DNA of 64,000 nucleotides from VAZQ01 sp036557665 (GCA_036557665.1 DATBHG010000040.1:1-64000); one strand, 5' to 3'. Shown: positions 1 to 8,706, numbered from the stretch's first letter. The notes: generated by a model not told the origin, from the sequence alone. Program-made: numbers and translations.

Positions 1-320
1 TGCTGATGGACGAGCCGTTCGGCGCGCTCGACGCCATGACCCGCGACGAGCTCAATCTCGAGCTGCAGCGTATCTGGCTCGCCGACGCCAAGACCGTGCT
101 GTTCGTGACCCACAGCATCGCCGAGGCGGTGTTTCTGTCCGACCGTATCCTCGTGATGTCCCGCTCGCCAGGGCGGATCGTTGATGTCGTGACCGTCGAC
201 CTGCCGCGGCCGCGCGGACTGGCGGTGCGTGAGACGCGCGATTTCGCCGGCTATGTGTCGCATATCCGCCGCGTCTTCGAAGGGCTGGGAATGCTGAGAG
301 ACGCGCATGCGCGAGTCTAG
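1..320 (+). CDS. ABC transporter ATP-binding protein, SsuB/TauB type (3' part only)
   Basis: This is the C-terminal part of a nucleotide-binding subunit that powers import of small organic anions through the permease encoded next to it. The 5' end lies outside the window. What remains begins inside Walker B (LMDEPFGALDAMTRDEL) and continues through the switch-histidine loop (VLFVTHSIAEAV) to the usual tail with SRSPGRI. The Walker A and signature motifs are not present here. The stop overlaps the start of the permease by 14 bases, so the two are translationally coupled. The family (nitrate/sulfonate/taurine/NMT1 type) is clear from the sequence. The substrate is not known; the catabolic neighbours make an aromatic or heterocyclic compound plausible, which is inference. 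Confidence 0.9.
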   Translation, partial: LMDEPFGALDAMTRDELNLELQRIWLADAKTVLFVTHSIAEAVFLSDRILVMSRSPGRIVDVVTVDLPRPRGLAVRETRDFAGYVSHIRRVFEGLGMLRDAHARV

Positions 321-1110
321 AGCATCCGCAGCAGCCTGGCGCGTGCTCCACGTCACCGTGGTGGTGATCGCCTTCTTCGTGGTCTGGCAGGCCGGCGTGA
401 TGGTGATGAAGCCGCCCGACTATCTGCTGCCGGCCCCGCTGGCGATTTTTCGCGAGCTCTGGAGTGCGCCCCTGCTTTATTTTGATCACGCGCTGCGGAC
501 GATCGGCGCCACCCTGATGGGCTTCGGCGCCGCGCTCGTGGTCGGCTGCGCAGCGGCAGTCGGCATCGTCTATTCGCGCATCCTCGAAAGTACCATTTAT
601 ACGCTGCTGGTCGCATTCAACTCGGTGCCCAAGATCGCACTCGCTCCCATCTTCATCATCTGGATGGGAACCGGCCTTCTTTCCAAGGTCGCGATTTCCT
701 TTCTGATCGCGCTTTTTGTGATCGTCGTCGACACGGTGCTCGGCCTGCGCTCGGTCGATCCGGATGCGGTCGATCTGTTTCGCGCGATGCGCTGCGGCCG
801 GCTGCAGACCTTGCTGCGGCTGCGAATCCCGAATGCCCTTCCTTTCCTCTTCTCCGGGATGAAGGTTGCGATCTCGCTTGCTCTGGTGGGCGCAATCGCC
901 GGCGAGTTCGTCGCCTCGCAGGCGGGGCTCGGCTATCTCATCCTGTCCGCACAAGGGGCATTCCAGACCACCCGCGTCTTTGCCGCGGTGCTGCTGCTCG
1001 CTGTCATCGGCACGGCTCTGTTCTTCCTGGTCGATATGGCCGAGCGGCTGGCATGTCCCTGGCATGTGTCGCACAGGGCGCGGCATCGCGGGCTGGGCGA
1101 TGCATCCTGA
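307..1110 (+). CDS. ABC transporter permease, SsuC/TauC type
   Basis: Inner-membrane permease of 267 residues, normal for the BPD_transp_1 family. A transmembrane helix sits near residues 15-35 and about five more follow. The EAA loop that contacts the ATPase is recognisable as FRAMRCGRLQTLLRLRIPNA, followed by LPFLFSGMKVAISLALVGAIAGE. The ATG lies inside the end of the upstream ATPase gene (14-base overlap), which supports an operon. No substrate-binding protein follows directly, so it may lie upstream of the window, or the orphan receptor at 16210-17133 may serve this pair. It resembles the second permease at 9500-10270, so the region has at least two importers of this family. Confidence 0.93.
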   Translation: MRESRASAAAWRVLHVTVVVIAFFVVWQAGVMVMKPPDYLLPAPLAIFRELWSAPLLYFDHALRTIGATLMGFGAALVVGCAAAVGIVYSRILESTIYTLLVAFNSVPKIALAPIFIIWMGTGLLSKVAISFLIALFVIVVDTVLGLRSVDPDAVDLFRAMRCGRLQTLLRLRIPNALPFLFSGMKVAISLALVGAIAGEFVASQAGLGYLILSAQGAFQTTRVFAAVLLLAVIGTALFFLVDMAERLACPWHVSHRARHRGLGDAS

Positions 1111-1179
1111 ATCGACATGCGAGCGGCGCGCGGGGTCGGCCAAGCCCTCGGTTGACGCCTCGCCATGCTTCCTGCAAAG

Positions 1180-1199
1180 TTGCATCGCTACCGATGCAA
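1180..1199. promoter_or_regulatory. Perfect inverted repeat, candidate operator (core shared with 13318-13339)
   Basis: Arms TTGCATCG and CGATGCAA flank CTAC. Read on the other strand the central twelve bases are ATCGGTAGCGAT, identical to the centre of the dyad at 13318-13339. It lies about 65 bases before the start of the DUF3891 gene, in a region otherwise without coding signal. A transcription-factor site is the simplest reading. Confidence 0.55.
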
Positions 1200-1205
1200 T
1201 CGGGT

Positions 1206-1223
1206 TGCTTTCCCGGGAAAGCA
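1206..1223. promoter_or_regulatory. 18-bp perfect palindrome upstream of the DUF3891 gene
   Basis: TGCTTTCCC is followed directly by its complement GGGAAAGCA. It begins seven bases after the preceding inverted repeat and ends about 40 bases before the start codon at 1263. It could be a second operator or part of a compound site. No T-run follows, so it is not an intrinsic terminator for the permease gene. Confidence 0.4.
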
Positions 1224-1262
1224 GTAGCCCGCGCGCGAAAAGTGAAGGTGGGAAATTCGGCG

Positions 1263-2108
1263 ATGATGGTGCAGACGGCAGCGGAGAGCGAAGCTCACTT
1301 CGTGCTCACGATGGCCGAACACCTGGAGTTCTGCGGTCAGCTCGCCCGCGCCTTTGGCAACGCGGAGTTTCAGCCGCTCGATCCTTACGGCGAGACGCTC
1401 TACGCCGTCGAGAATCACGACCGCGGATGGGATGCGTATGACGCCAGCCCCAAGTTCGATCCGGACACGGGCCTTCCCTACAGCCTGGTGCGCACGCCGG
1501 CTGAGGACAGCCTCAAGACCATCACCGCGTCCCCCGATTTTGCCGAGCGCCACCATCCCTACTGCGGGATCCTGGTGAGCATGCATACCTGGGGATTGCA
1601 CAATCAACGCTACGGCGTCTCCCAATTCGTAGTGCGGCAGCGGACCACGACCTCCATTACCGTCTCGCAGGCGCACAAGGCAGAGGCGCAGGCGCGGCTT
1701 GCGGGCGAATTACAGCGGCAGGAGCGGCTGACATCGCTGGTCGCGGCCAACAGTGAATCGCGCAGTTGGGTCGAACCATCGCGCCTGATGCAGAACTACA
1801 AGCAGCTTCAGTTCTTCGACACGCTCGGACTCTATTTCCATCTGCGCCAGGAGGCCGAGCGCGCGGAGGAAGTTTACATCCACGTCCCGAAATCGGCGGA
1901 GGCGGATGCGACGGTCACGCTTCGGCCGCTGGGGCAGGGGCGCTACTCGCTCACCCCGTTCCCGTTTGCGAAGGACAAATTCAAGGTCGTGTGTCGGGGG
2001 CGCTACGTCCGGCCGTTTGCTCAGTCACAGACGCCTGCTGATCTCGGTGCTGCGCTGCGCGCGATGCCGGCCGATTCGCAAACCTACGTCCTGGTTGCCG
2101 GCGGCTGA
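1263..2108 (+). CDS. DUF3891-like protein
   Basis: A soluble protein of about 281 residues that I place in DUF3891 from the N-terminal AEHLEFCGQLARAFGN and the HDRGWDAYD motif. The family has no assigned reaction that I can state. Conserved His and Asp residues (ENHDRGWDAYD, ERHHPYCG, SMHTWGLH) suggest a metal-dependent or hydrolytic fold, but that is inference. The frame is open further upstream, but the ATG pair at 1263/1266 is preceded by GAAGGTGGG at a suitable distance and follows the two dyads, so I start here. The stop overlaps the next ATG as TGATG, so it is probably co-translated with the AtzH-like gene. Confidence 0.75.
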   Translation: MMVQTAAESEAHFVLTMAEHLEFCGQLARAFGNAEFQPLDPYGETLYAVENHDRGWDAYDASPKFDPDTGLPYSLVRTPAEDSLKTITASPDFAERHHPYCGILVSMHTWGLHNQRYGVSQFVVRQRTTTSITVSQAHKAEAQARLAGELQRQERLTSLVAANSESRSWVEPSRLMQNYKQLQFFDTLGLYFHLRQEAERAEEVYIHVPKSAEADATVTLRPLGQGRYSLTPFPFAKDKFKVVCRGRYVRPFAQSQTPADLGAALRAMPADSQTYVLVAGG

Positions 2109-2536
2109 TGCGCCGCGCCGCCAACCTTCGCCCAACCGAGATCGACATGCGCACGAATATTCCCGAGGTCGTCGCCGAGGTTACCGCGGAGTTCATGCGC
2201 TACGAGAGAGCGCTCGGCAGCAACGATGTGGACACCATCGACACGCTGTTCTGGAATGACCCGCGCACGCTCCGTTACGGCCCGCAGGGAACGATGCTCG
2301 GTCACGCGCAGATTTCGGCCTTTCGCCACGGCCGCAAGATCGACGGCATCAAACGGACCCTGCGCAACACCGTGATCACCACATTCGGCCGGGATTTTGC
2401 CACTGCCAACACGGAGTCGGTCAGGCATGGCACCGGCATGGTCAGCCGCCAAAGCCAGACCTGGGTGCGCCTGCCCGAGGGTTGGCGCATCGTGTCAGCG
2501 CATGTGTCGGAAGAGGCGGCCCAGCCGGCGAAATGA
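2108..2536 (+). CDS. AtzH-like / SnoaL-like small protein
   Basis: A protein of 142 residues of the AtzH-like (NTF2-fold) type. The motif set EFMRYERALGSNDVDTIDTL, LRYGPQGTMLGHAQISAFR and QTWVRLPEGWRIVSAHVS is typical of the family. Family members are small cone-shaped proteins, often encoded beside amidases or decarboxylases in s-triazine and related degradation clusters; some are hydrolases and many are unassigned. The TGATG overlap with the preceding gene favours the start at 2108, while ATG 2147 (MRTNIPEVVAEV) would give a length closer to typical AtzH proteins. A reductase follows after 87 bases, so a catabolic role is likely but the substrate is unknown. Confidence 0.75.
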   Translation: MRRAANLRPTEIDMRTNIPEVVAEVTAEFMRYERALGSNDVDTIDTLFWNDPRTLRYGPQGTMLGHAQISAFRHGRKIDGIKRTLRNTVITTFGRDFATANTESVRHGTGMVSRQSQTWVRLPEGWRIVSAHVSEEAAQPAK

Positions 2537-2623
2537 CCGCGTTGAGGGTTCCCCCATCATGACGATCGGCAGCGGCAAAGCGGCAGTTTACACGCGCCGG
2601 GCGCGTCCAGCGGAGTTGATAGC

Positions 2624-3502
2624 ATGAGCATGCGGGTTGCCTGTATCGGGCTCGGCCGCATGGGCGGTCCCATGTCACGCAACCTGGCCAAGGCCGGCCA
2701 TGACCTCATCGTGTTTGATGTGCGCAGCGACGCTGTGCAGTCGGCGGTTGCTCAGGGCGCCGCCGCGGCGGGTAGCGCCCGCGATGCGGCAGCGGGCGCA
2801 GACGCCGTGCTGGTCAGCGTGCCCGGACCGCAGGAGGACGATGCCGCCTTGCTCGGTCGCGACGGCGTGCTGGCAGGCGCCCGCAAGGGCCTGCTGGTCA
2901 TCGACGCCACCACCATCACGGTCGATCAGAGCCGCAGGCTTGCGCGGCAATGCCGCGAGCAGGGTGTGGACTATCTGGAAGCGCCGGTCTCGGGCGCCCC
3001 GCATGGCGCGGTCGCGGGCACGCTCACGGTGATGGCCGGCGGCGAACAGGCTGTGTTCGACCGGGCGCTGCCGATCCTGCGCTGCATCGGATCGAACATC
3101 CGCCTGATCGGCCCGAGCGGCTGCGGCACCGCCATCAAGCTCATCAACCAGGCCATCTACGTCTCCTACATGTCGGTGTTTGCCGAGGGGTTGGCGCTCG
3201 GCGAGGCGCTCGGCATTCCGCTCGACACCTTGCTCGATGTCCTGGGAAGTTCGGCCGCCGGCCATCCGATGATTGCCACCAAGTACGACGAAATCCGCGG
3301 CCGGGCCAAGACCGGCTTTGCGCTCGAACGCGCCATGCTGTTCATGGACCTCGCGCGCGAATCCTTCGAAGACGTTCACCTGCAGACGCCGGTGATCGAT
3401 GCGGCGGCCGCCTCCGTGCGTCGCGGACTGGACCGCGGTTTGCATGCCAAGGACATCATCGTTGCCCGCAACGAGGTTCTGGCGCGGGCGGCGGCCGAAT
3501 GA
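2624..3502 (+). CDS. NAD(P)-dependent 3-hydroxyisobutyrate dehydrogenase-type reductase
   Basis: A 292-residue beta-hydroxyacid dehydrogenase, the usual length. The Rossmann dinucleotide motif is GLGRMGGPM at residues 9-17. The substrate-binding motif appears as EAPVSGAPHGAVAGTLTVM near residues 119-137, and the catalytic lysine is K172 in IKLINQ. Members oxidise or reduce 3-hydroxy acids such as hydroxyisobutyrate or tartronate semialdehyde; the substrate cannot be chosen from sequence. It stands between the AtzH-like gene and a TctC-like receptor on the same strand, so it probably acts on a carboxylic-acid intermediate of the same pathway. Confidence 0.9.
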   Translation: MSMRVACIGLGRMGGPMSRNLAKAGHDLIVFDVRSDAVQSAVAQGAAAAGSARDAAAGADAVLVSVPGPQEDDAALLGRDGVLAGARKGLLVIDATTITVDQSRRLARQCREQGVDYLEAPVSGAPHGAVAGTLTVMAGGEQAVFDRALPILRCIGSNIRLIGPSGCGTAIKLINQAIYVSYMSVFAEGLALGEALGIPLDTLLDVLGSSAAGHPMIATKYDEIRGRAKTGFALERAMLFMDLARESFEDVHLQTPVIDAAAASVRRGLDRGLHAKDIIVARNEVLARAAAE

Positions 3503-3567
3503 GGACGCAGTCTGGACGAGCCAAGCGCATCCGGGCAGGACAAACCCGCGCGGGGAGTGACCCACAT

Positions 3568-4590
3568 ATGCATATGCGAGCGATTTTCGCCGGCACGCTT
3601 GCCCTGCTCGCCGGCATGGGCGGTGGCGCCAGCGTACGAGCCGAGGACGTGGCCGCGTTCTACGCCGGCAAGCAGGTCACCTTCATCATTCCCACCACCG
3701 TGGGCGGCGGCTTCGACCTTTACTCGCGCACGCTCATGGACACCATGCGCAAGTACATTCCAGGGCATCCGACGATCGTCCTGCAGAACATGCCCGGCGC
3801 CGGCGGCGTCAGGGCGGCGGGTTACATGTATAACGTGGCGCCCAAGGACGGCAGCACGTTCGGCATGCCGCTGTCGAACATCCCGCTGGCGGAGGCGCTC
3901 GATCCAACGGCGGCGAAGGACCGCTCGGTGGGATTCAGCTGGATCGGCACCATCACCCCGGAGACCGAGGTGCTGGCGGTCTGGCGCAAGACCGGCGTGG
4001 CGACCATCGAGGACAGCCGCCACAAGGAATTGGCCATCGGCGCCACCGGCAAGCTCGGCACGCTGGCGCTCAACGCCGGGCTGGTGAAGGCGCTGCTCGG
4101 CTCCAAGTTCAAGATCGTGCTCGGTTATCCCGCCGGCAACGAGGTCAACCTCGCCATGGAGAACGGCGAGGTGCAGGGCCGTACCAACCAATGGACGAGC
4201 TGGAAGAGCCAGCGGCCGGAATGGATCGAAAAAGGCATGCTCAATTATCTCGTCCAGATCGGGCCCAAGGAAAAGGAGTTGCCGCAGGTGCCGTCGTTCC
4301 TCGACCTGGTCAAGGACCCGCGCGATCAGGCGGTGGTGCGGCTGTTGCAGAGCAATCAGCTGCTCGGCCGCTCGGTCTATGGACCGCCGGGAATGCCGGC
4401 CGACAAATTGGCAGCGCTGCGCGAGGCGTTCAACCAGACCATGCGCGATGCCGACTTTATCGCGCGCATCAAGTCGCTCGACCTCGTGGTCAATCCAAGA
4501 TCGGGCGCCGACCTGCAGGCCGAGATCGCAGCCACCATGGAGCACGCCGACGCTGCGGCACGCGATTTCAAGCGGCTGCTGCATCTTTGA
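3568..4590 (+). CDS. TctC/Bug-type periplasmic receptor (copy 1)
   Basis: An exported solute-binding protein of 340 residues. MHMRAIFAGTLALLAGMGGG followed by SVRAED is a signal peptide with cleavage near residue 24. The mature part has the signatures FIIPTTVGGGFDLYSRTLM, QNMPGAGGVRAA and APKDGSTFGMPLSNIPL, typical of a branch of tripartite tricarboxylate transporter receptors. ATG 3568 is chosen because GGGGAG lies about ten bases upstream and the product matches copy 2 exactly in length; the frame itself is open much further upstream. No TctA or TctB membrane genes are present. The close relative at 4947 indicates local duplication. The ligand is probably a carboxylate, by family. Confidence 0.9.
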   Translation: MHMRAIFAGTLALLAGMGGGASVRAEDVAAFYAGKQVTFIIPTTVGGGFDLYSRTLMDTMRKYIPGHPTIVLQNMPGAGGVRAAGYMYNVAPKDGSTFGMPLSNIPLAEALDPTAAKDRSVGFSWIGTITPETEVLAVWRKTGVATIEDSRHKELAIGATGKLGTLALNAGLVKALLGSKFKIVLGYPAGNEVNLAMENGEVQGRTNQWTSWKSQRPEWIEKGMLNYLVQIGPKEKELPQVPSFLDLVKDPRDQAVVRLLQSNQLLGRSVYGPPGMPADKLAALREAFNQTMRDADFIARIKSLDLVVNPRSGADLQAEIAATMEHADAAARDFKRLLHL

Positions 4591-4601
4591 TAACTTAAGC
4601 T

Positions 4602-4748
4602 GTCATCCCGGACGTCCGAGCCGGACCGCAGGTCCGGTGAGGACGACCCGGGACCCATCTTTCCGGATATTCGGAGAGTTGGGTCCCGGCTCTCGCCATA
4701 GCGCGTCGAAGACGCGCGTAAACGCGCTTATGGCTCGGCCGGGATGAC
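4602..4748. repeat. Dispersed intergenic repeat with GTCATCCCGG / CCGGGATGAC ends (copy A)
   Basis: A 147-base element between the two receptor genes. It starts GTCATCCCGG, ends CCGGGATGAC, and contains internal hairpin sequences (GGACCGCAGGTCCGG; GGGTCCCGGCTCTCGCC). It closely matches the shorter element at 9334-9453, the length difference lying in the middle. It carries no gene. Elements of this style are scattered between genes in Bradyrhizobium-type genomes. It may fold at the end of the upstream transcript and act as a terminator or stabiliser, which is inference. Confidence 0.85.
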
Positions 4749-4946
4749 ACGCTGTTATGTTAGCGCCAATGGGCGCAAGCGCGCCGTGCGAAGAAGGCGC
4801 ACATCGCCACCCTTGCCAAATAAATCGGGGCCGATATAAATGCCCTTGCGGGATCGGTTTCCATGTAAGTTCGAAGCCGACCTGCGAGCCGGGCTTCACG
4901 CAGTGTCGCGCGATCTCGATGGACTGCGCGAGAACGGAGGCTTGCG

Positions 4947-5969
4947 ATGCGCACGACAGCGATACTGGCTGGTGCGTTTGCCCTGGTCCTCAATCTGGCA
5001 AGCACTTCAGGGGCGAGAGCCGAGGACGCCGCCGCGTTCTACGCCGGCAAGCAGATTTTGTTCATCATCCCCACGACTCCGGGAGGCGGCTTCGATCTCT
5101 ATTCCCGAACTCTCATGGAGTTCATGAAGAAATACATTCCGGGTCAGCCCAACATCGTGCTCCAGAACATGCCCGGCGCCGGCGGCATCCGGGCGGCGAC
5201 TTACCTCTTCAACGTGGCGCCGAAGGACGGCAGCACCATCGGGATGCCGCTCTCCAACGTGCCGTTTTCCGAGGCGCTCGATCCCGGCTCGGTCAAATAC
5301 CGCGCCGCCAAGTTCACCTGGATCGGAACCATCACGGCGGAAACCGAGGTGCTGGGCGTGTGGCGCAAGAGCGGCGTCGCCACCGTCGAAGATACCCGCA
5401 AGAAGGAATTGGTGATCGCCGGCACCAGCAAGCTTGCCATGCCGACCCTCAACGCCGCTTTGATGAAGGCGCTGCTCGGCTCCAAGTTCCGGATCGTCAT
5501 GGGATACCCAGCGGGTATCGAGACCATTCTCGCCATGGAGAACGGCGAGGTGCAGGGCCGCTTCAATGAATGGACGAGCTGGAAGAACCAGCGTCCCCAT
5601 TGGGTAGAGGACGGGCTGCTCAACTTCATTGTGCAGTTGGGGCCGAAGGAGCCGGAATTGCCGCAGGTGCCGTCCTTCATCGATCTCGTCAAGGAGCCGC
5701 GCGAAAAGGCGATGGTGCAGCTGCTGCAAAGCAACCAGTTCGTAGGACGGTCGATCTATGCTCCGCCCGAGATTCCGGCCGACCGGCTTGCCGCTTTGCG
5801 TGAGGCGTTCGACAAGACCATGCGCGACCCCGATTTTCTGGCGCGCATGAAGCAGTTGAAGCTTGACGTCAATCCCAAGCCCGGCGCCGAGCTGCAGGCC
5901 ACGATCCAGCAGACCATGCAGACCGCCGACACCGCGGCGCGCGACATCAAGGAGCGCCTTGGCCTCTGA
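4947..5969 (+). CDS. TctC/Bug-type periplasmic receptor (copy 2)
   Basis: A 340-residue paralogue of the product of 3568-4590, collinear over its whole length. It has a signal peptide (MRTTAILAGAFALVLNLAST, cleavage near SGARAED) and the same signatures: FIIPTTPGGGFDLYSRTLM, NMPGAGGIRAA and APKDGSTIGMPLSNVPF. The two genes are separated by a dispersed repeat and about 200 further bases. A decarboxylase-like gene follows after 44 bases, so this copy may be cotranscribed with it. Divergence between the copies is moderate, so the duplication is not recent. As with copy 1, no membrane subunits are nearby. Confidence 0.9.
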   Translation: MRTTAILAGAFALVLNLASTSGARAEDAAAFYAGKQILFIIPTTPGGGFDLYSRTLMEFMKKYIPGQPNIVLQNMPGAGGIRAATYLFNVAPKDGSTIGMPLSNVPFSEALDPGSVKYRAAKFTWIGTITAETEVLGVWRKSGVATVEDTRKKELVIAGTSKLAMPTLNAALMKALLGSKFRIVMGYPAGIETILAMENGEVQGRFNEWTSWKNQRPHWVEDGLLNFIVQLGPKEPELPQVPSFIDLVKEPREKAMVQLLQSNQFVGRSIYAPPEIPADRLAALREAFDKTMRDPDFLARMKQLKLDVNPKPGAELQATIQQTMQTADTAARDIKERLGL

Positions 5970-6013
5970 TCGGCGGGAAATCCAACGCTGGACAATCACA
6001 AAACGAGAAACGC

Positions 6014-7006
6014 ATGAGCAGTGTGCCGATTACGGTTGCGTGCGGGCTCTATGACCGCACGCTCCCGATCCGCGACGGCCGCATCCCGATCGAGGGATGC
6101 GATATCAACTTCATTCCGATGGAGCCGGAGGAGGTCTTCTTCCGATCGCTGCGTTACGAGGAATTCGACGTCTCGGAGCTGTCGTTCAGCAGCTACCTGA
6201 TGCTGACCTCGCGCGGAGAATGTCCCTACATCGCCGTGCCCGCCTTCGTGTCGCGGGTGTTCCGCCACGCCGCGATCTACATCCGCACCGATCGCGGCAT
6301 CAGGCGCCCGGAGGATTTGAAAGGCCGGCTGGTTGGCGTGCCCGAATATCAGATTACCGCGGCGGTGTGGGCGCGCGGCATGCTTGAGGAGGAATATGGG
6401 GTCAAGCCTTCGGATATCCGCTGGCGCACCGGCGGGCTGGAAGAGACTGGCCGCGACGAGCGCACCCCGCTCACGCTCGACAATGGTGTCGAGGTTAAGC
6501 CGATCGGCGAGCATCAGACGCTGTGCGCCATGCTCGACGCCGGCGAGATCGACGCCCTCATCACCGCGCGCAATCCATCCTCTTACCTGCGCCGCGTTCC
6601 CAACGTCGACCGCCTGTTTCCGGATTATCCGGAGGTCGAGCAGGCCTATTTCCGCAAGACCGGCCTGTTTCCGATCATGCACATCATCGGCGTGCGCAAG
6701 ACCCTGGCCGACCGGTATCCCTGGCTTGCTGCCAGCGTCTACAAGGCGTTCTCGCTCGCGCGCGATTTCGCCGCCAAGGACCTCGCCCAGCGCGGGCAGC
6801 TGCGCGTCATCATGCCGTGGGTCGAGCGTGACGTGGACCGCGTGCGCGCGGTCATGGGCGACAACTATTGGCCCTATGGCGTGAAGGAGAACATCAAAAG
6901 TATCGAAGCGATTCTGCGCTATGCCTGGACCCAGGGGCTGCTGGCGCGCCGGCTCACGCCCGAGGAGATTTTTGCACGCTCCACCATCGAAGTCTCCCGG
7001 TTGTAG
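6014..7006 (+). CDS. 4,5-dihydroxyphthalate decarboxylase-like protein (copy 1)
   Basis: A 330-residue protein of the family that contains 4,5-dihydroxyphthalate decarboxylase. It has the typical opening ITVACGLYDRTLPIRDG, the IEGCDINFIP segment, FDVSELSFSSYL, and PAFVSRVFRHAAIYIRTDRG followed by LKGRLVGVPEY. The fold is that of periplasmic binding proteins, yet there is no signal peptide, which agrees with a cytoplasmic enzyme. A paralogue of equal length lies at 7714-8706 with a MarR regulator between them. The true enzyme removes CO2 from 4,5-dihydroxyphthalate to give protocatechuate. Many homologues are only annotated by similarity, so the exact substrate is open. Confidence 0.85.
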   Translation: MSSVPITVACGLYDRTLPIRDGRIPIEGCDINFIPMEPEEVFFRSLRYEEFDVSELSFSSYLMLTSRGECPYIAVPAFVSRVFRHAAIYIRTDRGIRRPEDLKGRLVGVPEYQITAAVWARGMLEEEYGVKPSDIRWRTGGLEETGRDERTPLTLDNGVEVKPIGEHQTLCAMLDAGEIDALITARNPSSYLRRVPNVDRLFPDYPEVEQAYFRKTGLFPIMHIIGVRKTLADRYPWLAASVYKAFSLARDFAAKDLAQRGQLRVIMPWVERDVDRVRAVMGDNYWPYGVKENIKSIEAILRYAWTQGLLARRLTPEEIFARSTIEVSRL

Positions 7007-7100
7007 CAACGCAAGCGCGCTCGAACTGATTGCGCCAATGATTTATGATGCAGCAAGCGCCCGGTCGCTCTGAATCGACTTGCCGGCGAAGGACATTTCA

Positions 7101-7670
7101 GTGGCTCCTCGACAGAACCGCTCCCATCCGCCATCGTCCAAGAACCACGTCATTCCGAGCCTTGTTCACGAGGCGCAGGTGACGACGCTGATCAACCTCG
7201 CCGCGCGGCTGACCGGCAAGGCCGCGCGTATCCGCATGGGCGCGATCGGTGCATGGCCCGGCCAGATTCCACTGCTGCTGTGGCTTCTGGAAAAGGACGG
7301 GGTCATCCAGAAGGAACTCGTTGAGCGCGCCAATATGGAGCAGTCGACCGTCGCGGAGCATCTCGAGCGGCTAGAGCGCGCCGGATTCGTCTACCGCAAG
7401 CAGGGCGCCGACGATCGCCGCAAGTACCGCTTCTACCTGACCGAAAAGGCGAGAGCGGCCACGCACGATCTGATCGACATGCTGGATTCGGGCGCGCGCA
7501 CGTTCACGGCCGGCATTCCCAAAGGCGATATCGTGGTGTTCGATCGCGTGATCCGGCAGATCATCGCGCGGCTCGAAGACTACGTGCAGAAGGCGGGCCG
7601 CACGGCCAAGCCCGCGGTGGAAAAAGGCGCGCCGCGCCGAGCACTTGTCAAACCTCGCCGCTCTGGCTGA
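7101..7670 (+). CDS. MarR-family transcriptional regulator
   Basis: A winged-helix regulator of 189 residues. The HTH and wing are visible as VERANMEQSTVAEHLERLER, AGFVYRKQ and ADDRRKYRFYLTEKA. The GTG at 7101 has GAAGGA eight bases upstream; a TTG at 7080 would add seven residues but lacks a ribosome-binding site. MarR proteins usually repress catabolic operons and release DNA when they bind a phenolic or carboxylate ligand. Its place between the two decarboxylase-like genes makes it the best local candidate to read the shared dyads at 1180 and 13318, but no copy of that dyad lies at its own promoter. Confidence 0.88.
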   Translation: MAPRQNRSHPPSSKNHVIPSLVHEAQVTTLINLAARLTGKAARIRMGAIGAWPGQIPLLLWLLEKDGVIQKELVERANMEQSTVAEHLERLERAGFVYRKQGADDRRKYRFYLTEKARAATHDLIDMLDSGARTFTAGIPKGDIVVFDRVIRQIIARLEDYVQKAGRTAKPAVEKGAPRRALVKPRRSG

Positions 7671-7713
7671 CGGGGCTGCAGATCGGCAAGCACTCTCATT
7701 CGGGGAGCAGGCG

Positions 7714-8706
7714 ATGGCGAAACTCGAGCTCAGCTTGGCGGTCGGTCTCTACGACCGCACTTTCGCGATCTTCGATGGGCAGGCGCCGGTCGAAGGCTGT
7801 GAGATTAATGCAGTGCCGCTGTTGCCAGAGGAAGCCTTTCACCGGGCGTTCAAACACCGCGAATTCGACATCACCGAAATGTCGCTCTCAAGCCACACCG
7901 TCATGACCGCGCGCGGCGACCCGCATTACGTCGGAATTCCGGCATTCACCTCGCGCGTCTTTCGTCACAGCGGCATCTACATCCGTACTGATCGCGGTAT
8001 CACGCGGCCGGAGGACCTCAAGGGCAAGGTGGTGGGCTTGCCGGAATATCAGCAGACCGCGAATGTATGGATTCGCGGTATCCTGCAGGACGAACACGGC
8101 GTCAGGGCGACCGACATCAGGTGGTGCAGCGGCGGCATCGAGGAGCCCGGTCGTGACGAGCGCGCGCCAATCAACCTGCCGCCGGACATCGACCTGCAGC
8201 CGATCCCGCGCGGGCGTACACTCTCCGAGATGCTCGCCACCGGCGAGATCGATGCGATGATGACGGCGCGCGCGCCTTCGGTGTTCGTGCGCGGCACGCC
8301 GCACGTCGACCGTTTGTTCCCGGACTACGTGCCGGTGGAGGCCGCCTATTTCAAGCGCACCAAAATCTTTCCGATCATGCACCTGATCGGTATCCGCCGC
8401 TCGCTGGTGGAGAGGCATCCGTGGCTGCCCGTCAGCGTGTTCAAGGCGTTCGCCAAGGCCAAGGAGATGGCCCTCGAGGATCTCGGCCTGATCGGGCATC
8501 TGCACGCCACGCTGCCTTGGCCGGTGGCGGCGCTGCATCATGCGCGGGCGCTGATGGGCCAGGACTTCTGGAGCTATGGCGTAGACTCCAACCGCCATGC
8601 GCTCGAGACGCTCATGCGCTACTCGCTCGAGCAGGGGCTGATTGCGAAGCCGCTGCCGGTCGACTCCCTGTTCGCTTCCTCCACTCTCGATCTGACCAAG
8701 GTCTGA
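7714..8706 (+). CDS. 4,5-dihydroxyphthalate decarboxylase-like protein (copy 2)
   Basis: A 330-residue paralogue of the 6014-7006 product, aligning end to end (LAVGLYDRTFAIFDGQ, VEGCEINAVPLLPEE, FDITEMSLSSHTV, FTSRVFRHSGIYIRTDRG). ATG 7714 is preceded by GGGGAGCAG and gives exactly the same length as copy 1, so the longer reading from 7645 is rejected. There is no signal peptide. An FMN reductase gene begins 24 bases after the stop. Two copies may act on different ring carboxylates, or one may be a binding or sensor protein; sequence alone does not decide. Confidence 0.85.
   Translation: MAKLELSLAVGLYDRTFAIFDGQAPVEGCEINAVPLLPEEAFHRAFKHREFDITEMSLSSHTVMTARGDPHYVGIPAFTSRVFRHSGIYIRTDRGITRPEDLKGKVVGLPEYQQTANVWIRGILQDEHGVRATDIRWCSGGIEEPGRDERAPINLPPDIDLQPIPRGRTLSEMLATGEIDAMMTARAPSVFVRGTPHVDRLFPDYVPVEAAYFKRTKIFPIMHLIGIRRSLVERHPWLPVSVFKAFAKAKEMALEDLGLIGHLHATLPWPVAALHHARALMGQDFWSYGVDSNRHALETLMRYSLEQGLIAKPLPVDSLFASSTLDLTKV

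Noticed and set aside
52..1185. 377-codon minus-strand open frame
   Set aside because: It is antisense to the ABC ATPase and permease genes, which have full family motifs, and its composition is His/Arg/Gln-rich as expected for a shadow frame.
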